A stretch of 32,768 nucleotides of DNA, taken from NCBI GenBank assembly GCA_011371455.1, contig DRQN01000144.1, positions 1 through 32,768 on the forward strand, given 5' to 3'. The stretch is from Gammaproteobacteria bacterium (lineage in GTDB: Bacteria; Pseudomonadota; Gammaproteobacteria; SZUA-152). Made by a program: the position numbers and the translations under genes. This document shows, one piece after another, positions 30,915 to 32,768 of this stretch (the stretch's first letter is position 1; the number at the start of each line of letters is the position of its first letter). The notes under the pieces were generated by a model. That model did not search any database. It saw nothing but the letters and a program-made list of their open reading frames with translations, and was not told the DNA's origin.

Positions 30915-31211
30915 ATGACCTCAGTCGACCTGCCGCGCGACGACGCGGCGCTCAAGATCAACGCCAAGGCCGTTGCCAAGCGCAACGTCAAGCCCGCCGA
31001 AGGCTATCCGGTCACGCCAGCGGTAAAGGAAGAAGAGCAGCGGCATACGCCCGTGCCGCCGGTGCAGGCCCGGCAGCGGCGCCGTGAAGGGGAGCGGCGC
31101 CAGCGGGACGAGCCGGTGTTGCTGGATACGCGCAGCGGCCACGATCGCCGCAAGCAAGGCGAGGAGGGTGATGGCGATACCCCGACGGGGCATATCGACG
31201 TCTATATCTAA
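30915..31211 (+). CDS. Small highly charged hypothetical protein
   Basis: 98 residues, cytoplasmic, rich in Arg, Glu and Asp and probably partly disordered. The conserved-looking core is RQRRREGERRQRDEPVLLDTRSGHDRRK, a pattern seen in small uncharacterised gammaproteobacterial proteins. The ATG at 30915 has GAAGGGGG upstream and its own promoter. No function can be assigned. Confidence 0.75.
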   Translation: MTSVDLPRDDAALKINAKAVAKRNVKPAEGYPVTPAVKEEEQRHTPVPPVQARQRRREGERRQRDEPVLLDTRSGHDRRKQGEEGDGDTPTGHIDVYI

Positions 31212-31267
31212 CATCCGTGTCGCCAGGGCGGGTGCAGAGTGTAACGCATTGATTTAGCTGTACTTTC

Positions 31268-31296
31268 AAAAAACTTCGCCCATCGGTTGGCGAAGT
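31268..31296 (-). terminator. Rho-independent terminator for cbpA-cbpM
   Basis: ACTTCGCC and GGCGAAGT pair across an 8-base loop (31273-31296). On the minus strand the stem is followed by a run of T (A-run at 31268-31273 on the plus strand). It lies about 140 bases beyond the cbpM stop; the bases between (31297-31437) show no gene. Confidence 0.75.
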
Positions 31297-31437
31297 GTAT
31301 CCCGCGGATAAACGGGCATTTCTTGGAAGTGCCGTGGAGACAAGAGCCCGTGCCTTGTGCCGTCACGAAGGCACGGTCTCAGGGCCAAGGCGCCCGTCCC
31401 CGCGGACCCACCGCCCGGGTCAGCGCAGCGTCATCAC

Positions 31438-31758
31438 TCACTCGAAACGCCCTTCGAGGCGGCGCAGGCGGGTCTCCAGTTGCTCGATCTCGTCGAGCAG
31501 ATCGAGGATCATGGCGGTGCCGGCGAAGTTGACCTCCAGATCCCGCCGCAGGCGCAGCGCGGTGCGCGCGCGGCTCAGAGCCTCGCCCGGGAAGCGCCAG
31601 GGCAGCAGCCGCATGTCCAGCGGCTCCAGCAGGCCCTCCTGCACCATTTCCACCAGCACCATGCGCTCCACGCCACAGGCGCGGCTCAGGTCTTCCAGCG
31701 ACAGGCTGGCGGACTCGTCCAGCAGCACGCCGGCCAGTACGGTCAATTGTGTGCTCAT
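31438..31758 (-). CDS. cbpM: Chaperone modulatory protein CbpM
   Basis: 106-residue helical protein that binds the J domain of CbpA and inhibits it. It has a MerR-like N-terminal fold (LSLEDLSRACGVERMVLVEMVQEGLLEP) and a C-terminal coiled coil (LLDEIEQLETRLRRLEGRFE). It begins three bases after cbpA ends, so both come from one mRNA. Length and location match the known cbpA-cbpM pair. Confidence 0.92.
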   Translation of the reverse strand: MSTQLTVLAGVLLDESASLSLEDLSRACGVERMVLVEMVQEGLLEPLDMRLLPWRFPGEALSRARTALRLRRDLEVNFAGTAMILDLLDEIEQLETRLRRLEGRFE

Positions 31759-31761
31759 TGC

Positions 31762-32703
31762 TCAAACCTCCAGTGCGGCGCGGGGATTCATGGGCATCTG
31801 CTTCGCCATCTTGCGGTACAGGGCTTCGTCGTCCGCCGTGCGGGGCTCGGGCGTGACCATCTCCAGCACCACGTATTGATCGCCGGCGGGCTTGCCCGGC
31901 AGGCCACGGCCGCGCAGGCGCAGTTTCTGTGCCGATTTTGCCCCACGCGGAATCTTCAGATCCACCTTGCCGCCCAGAGTCGGCACCTTGATCTTGGCGC
32001 CCAGCGCCGCCTCCCAGGGGGTGATGGGCAGGTCGAGATAGATGTCGCGGCCGTCCACCCGGTACAGGCGGTGCGGCTGGAAGGCCACCTCCAGGTACAG
32101 GTCACCGGCCGGCTGGCCGCCGCTGCCCGGCGCACCCTGCCCGGCCAGGCGGATCACCTGGCCCTCGGCGATGCCCTTGGGAATGGTGACGTTGAGGGTG
32201 CGCTGCCGGGTCTGCACATGGCCGTCCGCGGTCAGGGTAGGGGCCTGCAGGGTGATGGTGCGGGTGGCGCCGTTGTAGGAGTCCTCCAGCGAGATCAGGA
32301 TCTTGGCGTGGTGGTCGCGCCCCGGCCGCTCATGGAAGCCTGGCCCCGCATAATGACGACGTCCACCGCCGCCGAACAGGCTCTCGAAGAAGTCGCTGAA
32401 CTGCTCGGCGCCGTCGCCGCCGAAACCGCCGCTGAACTCGAAACCGGCGTCCCAACCCGGCGGGGGGGTGAATTCCTCGCCCGGGCGCGCGCCGCTGCCG
32501 AGTTGGTCATAGGCGAGGCGCTTTTCCGGGTCCTTCAGCACCGCATAGGCCTCACCCACTTCCTTGAAGCGGGCCTCGGCATCGGGTTCCTTACTGACAT
32601 CGGGGTGATATTTGCGCGCCAGTTTGCGATAGGCGCGCTTGATCTCACCCTCCGAGGCATCCTTCGATACCCCCAGAATCTCGTAGTAATCCTTGAATTT
32701 CAT
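31762..32703 (-). CDS. cbpA: DnaJ-class chaperone CbpA (curved DNA-binding protein)
   Basis: 313-residue type II J-domain protein, a co-chaperone of DnaK and nucleoid-binding protein. The J domain (residues 1-70) starts DYYEILGVSKDASEGEIKRA and has the HPD motif in RKYHPDVSK. A Gly/Phe-rich linker follows (about 75-115), and then the two beta-barrel C-terminal domains with no zinc finger, which distinguishes CbpA from DnaJ. The start at 32703 is used because MKFKDYYEILG is the family N-terminus. CbpM directly downstream confirms the identity. Sequence beyond 32703 to the window end shows no gene. Confidence 0.94.
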   Translation of the reverse strand: MKFKDYYEILGVSKDASEGEIKRAYRKLARKYHPDVSKEPDAEARFKEVGEAYAVLKDPEKRLAYDQLGSGARPGEEFTPPPGWDAGFEFSGGFGGDGAEQFSDFFESLFGGGGRRHYAGPGFHERPGRDHHAKILISLEDSYNGATRTITLQAPTLTADGHVQTRQRTLNVTIPKGIAEGQVIRLAGQGAPGSGGQPAGDLYLEVAFQPHRLYRVDGRDIYLDLPITPWEAALGAKIKVPTLGGKVDLKIPRGAKSAQKLRLRGRGLPGKPAGDQYVVLEMVTPEPRTADDEALYRKMAKQMPMNPRAALEV

Positions 32704-32768
32704 GCCCTGCTGGCTCCCAATGAAAGTCTCATATGCTGTCACCTAGCATGTGGCCGCCGGGGGGCGAA

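Overview
The window is high-GC chromosomal DNA, most likely from a gammaproteobacterium that fixes CO2 and probably lives by chemolithoautotrophy (for example sulfur oxidation). The main evidence is a complete form II RuBisCO cluster (cbbR divergent from cbbM-cbbQ-cbbO), aerobic ubiquinone genes of the ubiH/ubiI type next to pepP, a Fur-box-controlled ferric iron uptake pair and a lipoprotein cytochrome c. The assignment rests on gene families and layout; no rRNA or tRNA is present to confirm it.

Layout. 1-2515: the end of a subtilisin-like (S8) protease translationally coupled to a PrcB-like lipoprotein. 2611-8893: pepP, ubiH and ubiI; the two ubi genes are separated by an AT-rich insert carrying an OLD-family ATPase/TOPRIM nuclease gene, bracketed by direct repeats of about 90 bp. 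8914-9317: a MITE-like element and the broken C-terminal end of an NhaP-type antiporter. 9318-12402: a PhnD-like periplasmic binding protein overlapping a HAMP/PAS/PAS histidine kinase. 12455-15169: a Fur box/promoter, a ferric-iron binding protein and its permease, with no ATPase gene. 15271-17531 (minus strand): a GT2 glycosyltransferase, a DUF302 protein and a cytochrome c, separated by nested repeats. 17606-20462: a compact four-gene phosphorelay (Hpt plus degenerate receiver, FixL-like PAS kinase, CheY-like regulator, Hpt). 20516-21118: a histidine phosphatase. 21207-22509: an AT-rich island with vapBC and a small membrane protein. 22528-28513: the RuBisCO locus, with an unlisted 55-codon ORF behind cbbO. 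28551-32703: small conserved proteins, a second palindromic element, an HPP/CBS membrane protein and the cbpA-cbpM chaperone pair.

How the genes work together. CbbR probably senses metabolic state and controls cbbM through the intergenic region, which contains a perfect 10+6+10 bp palindrome. CbbQ and CbbO form the MoxR/VWA activase that removes inhibitory sugar phosphates from RuBisCO. A bidirectional terminator hairpin between cbbM and cbbQ would keep activase expression below that of RuBisCO. UbiH and UbiI hydroxylate the ubiquinone ring. The two signalling loci look like separate phosphorelays: one uses a periplasmic binding protein as an extracytoplasmic ligand sensor, the other a PAS domain with FixL-like (possibly haem) features.

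The less ordinary features are the OLD-nuclease insert, the vapBC island flanked by an 11-bp exact repeat, two different non-coding inverted-repeat elements, a degenerate receiver lacking its phospho-Asp, and the S8 protease/PrcB pair. I found no CRISPR array, rRNA, tRNA or complete insertion sequence.
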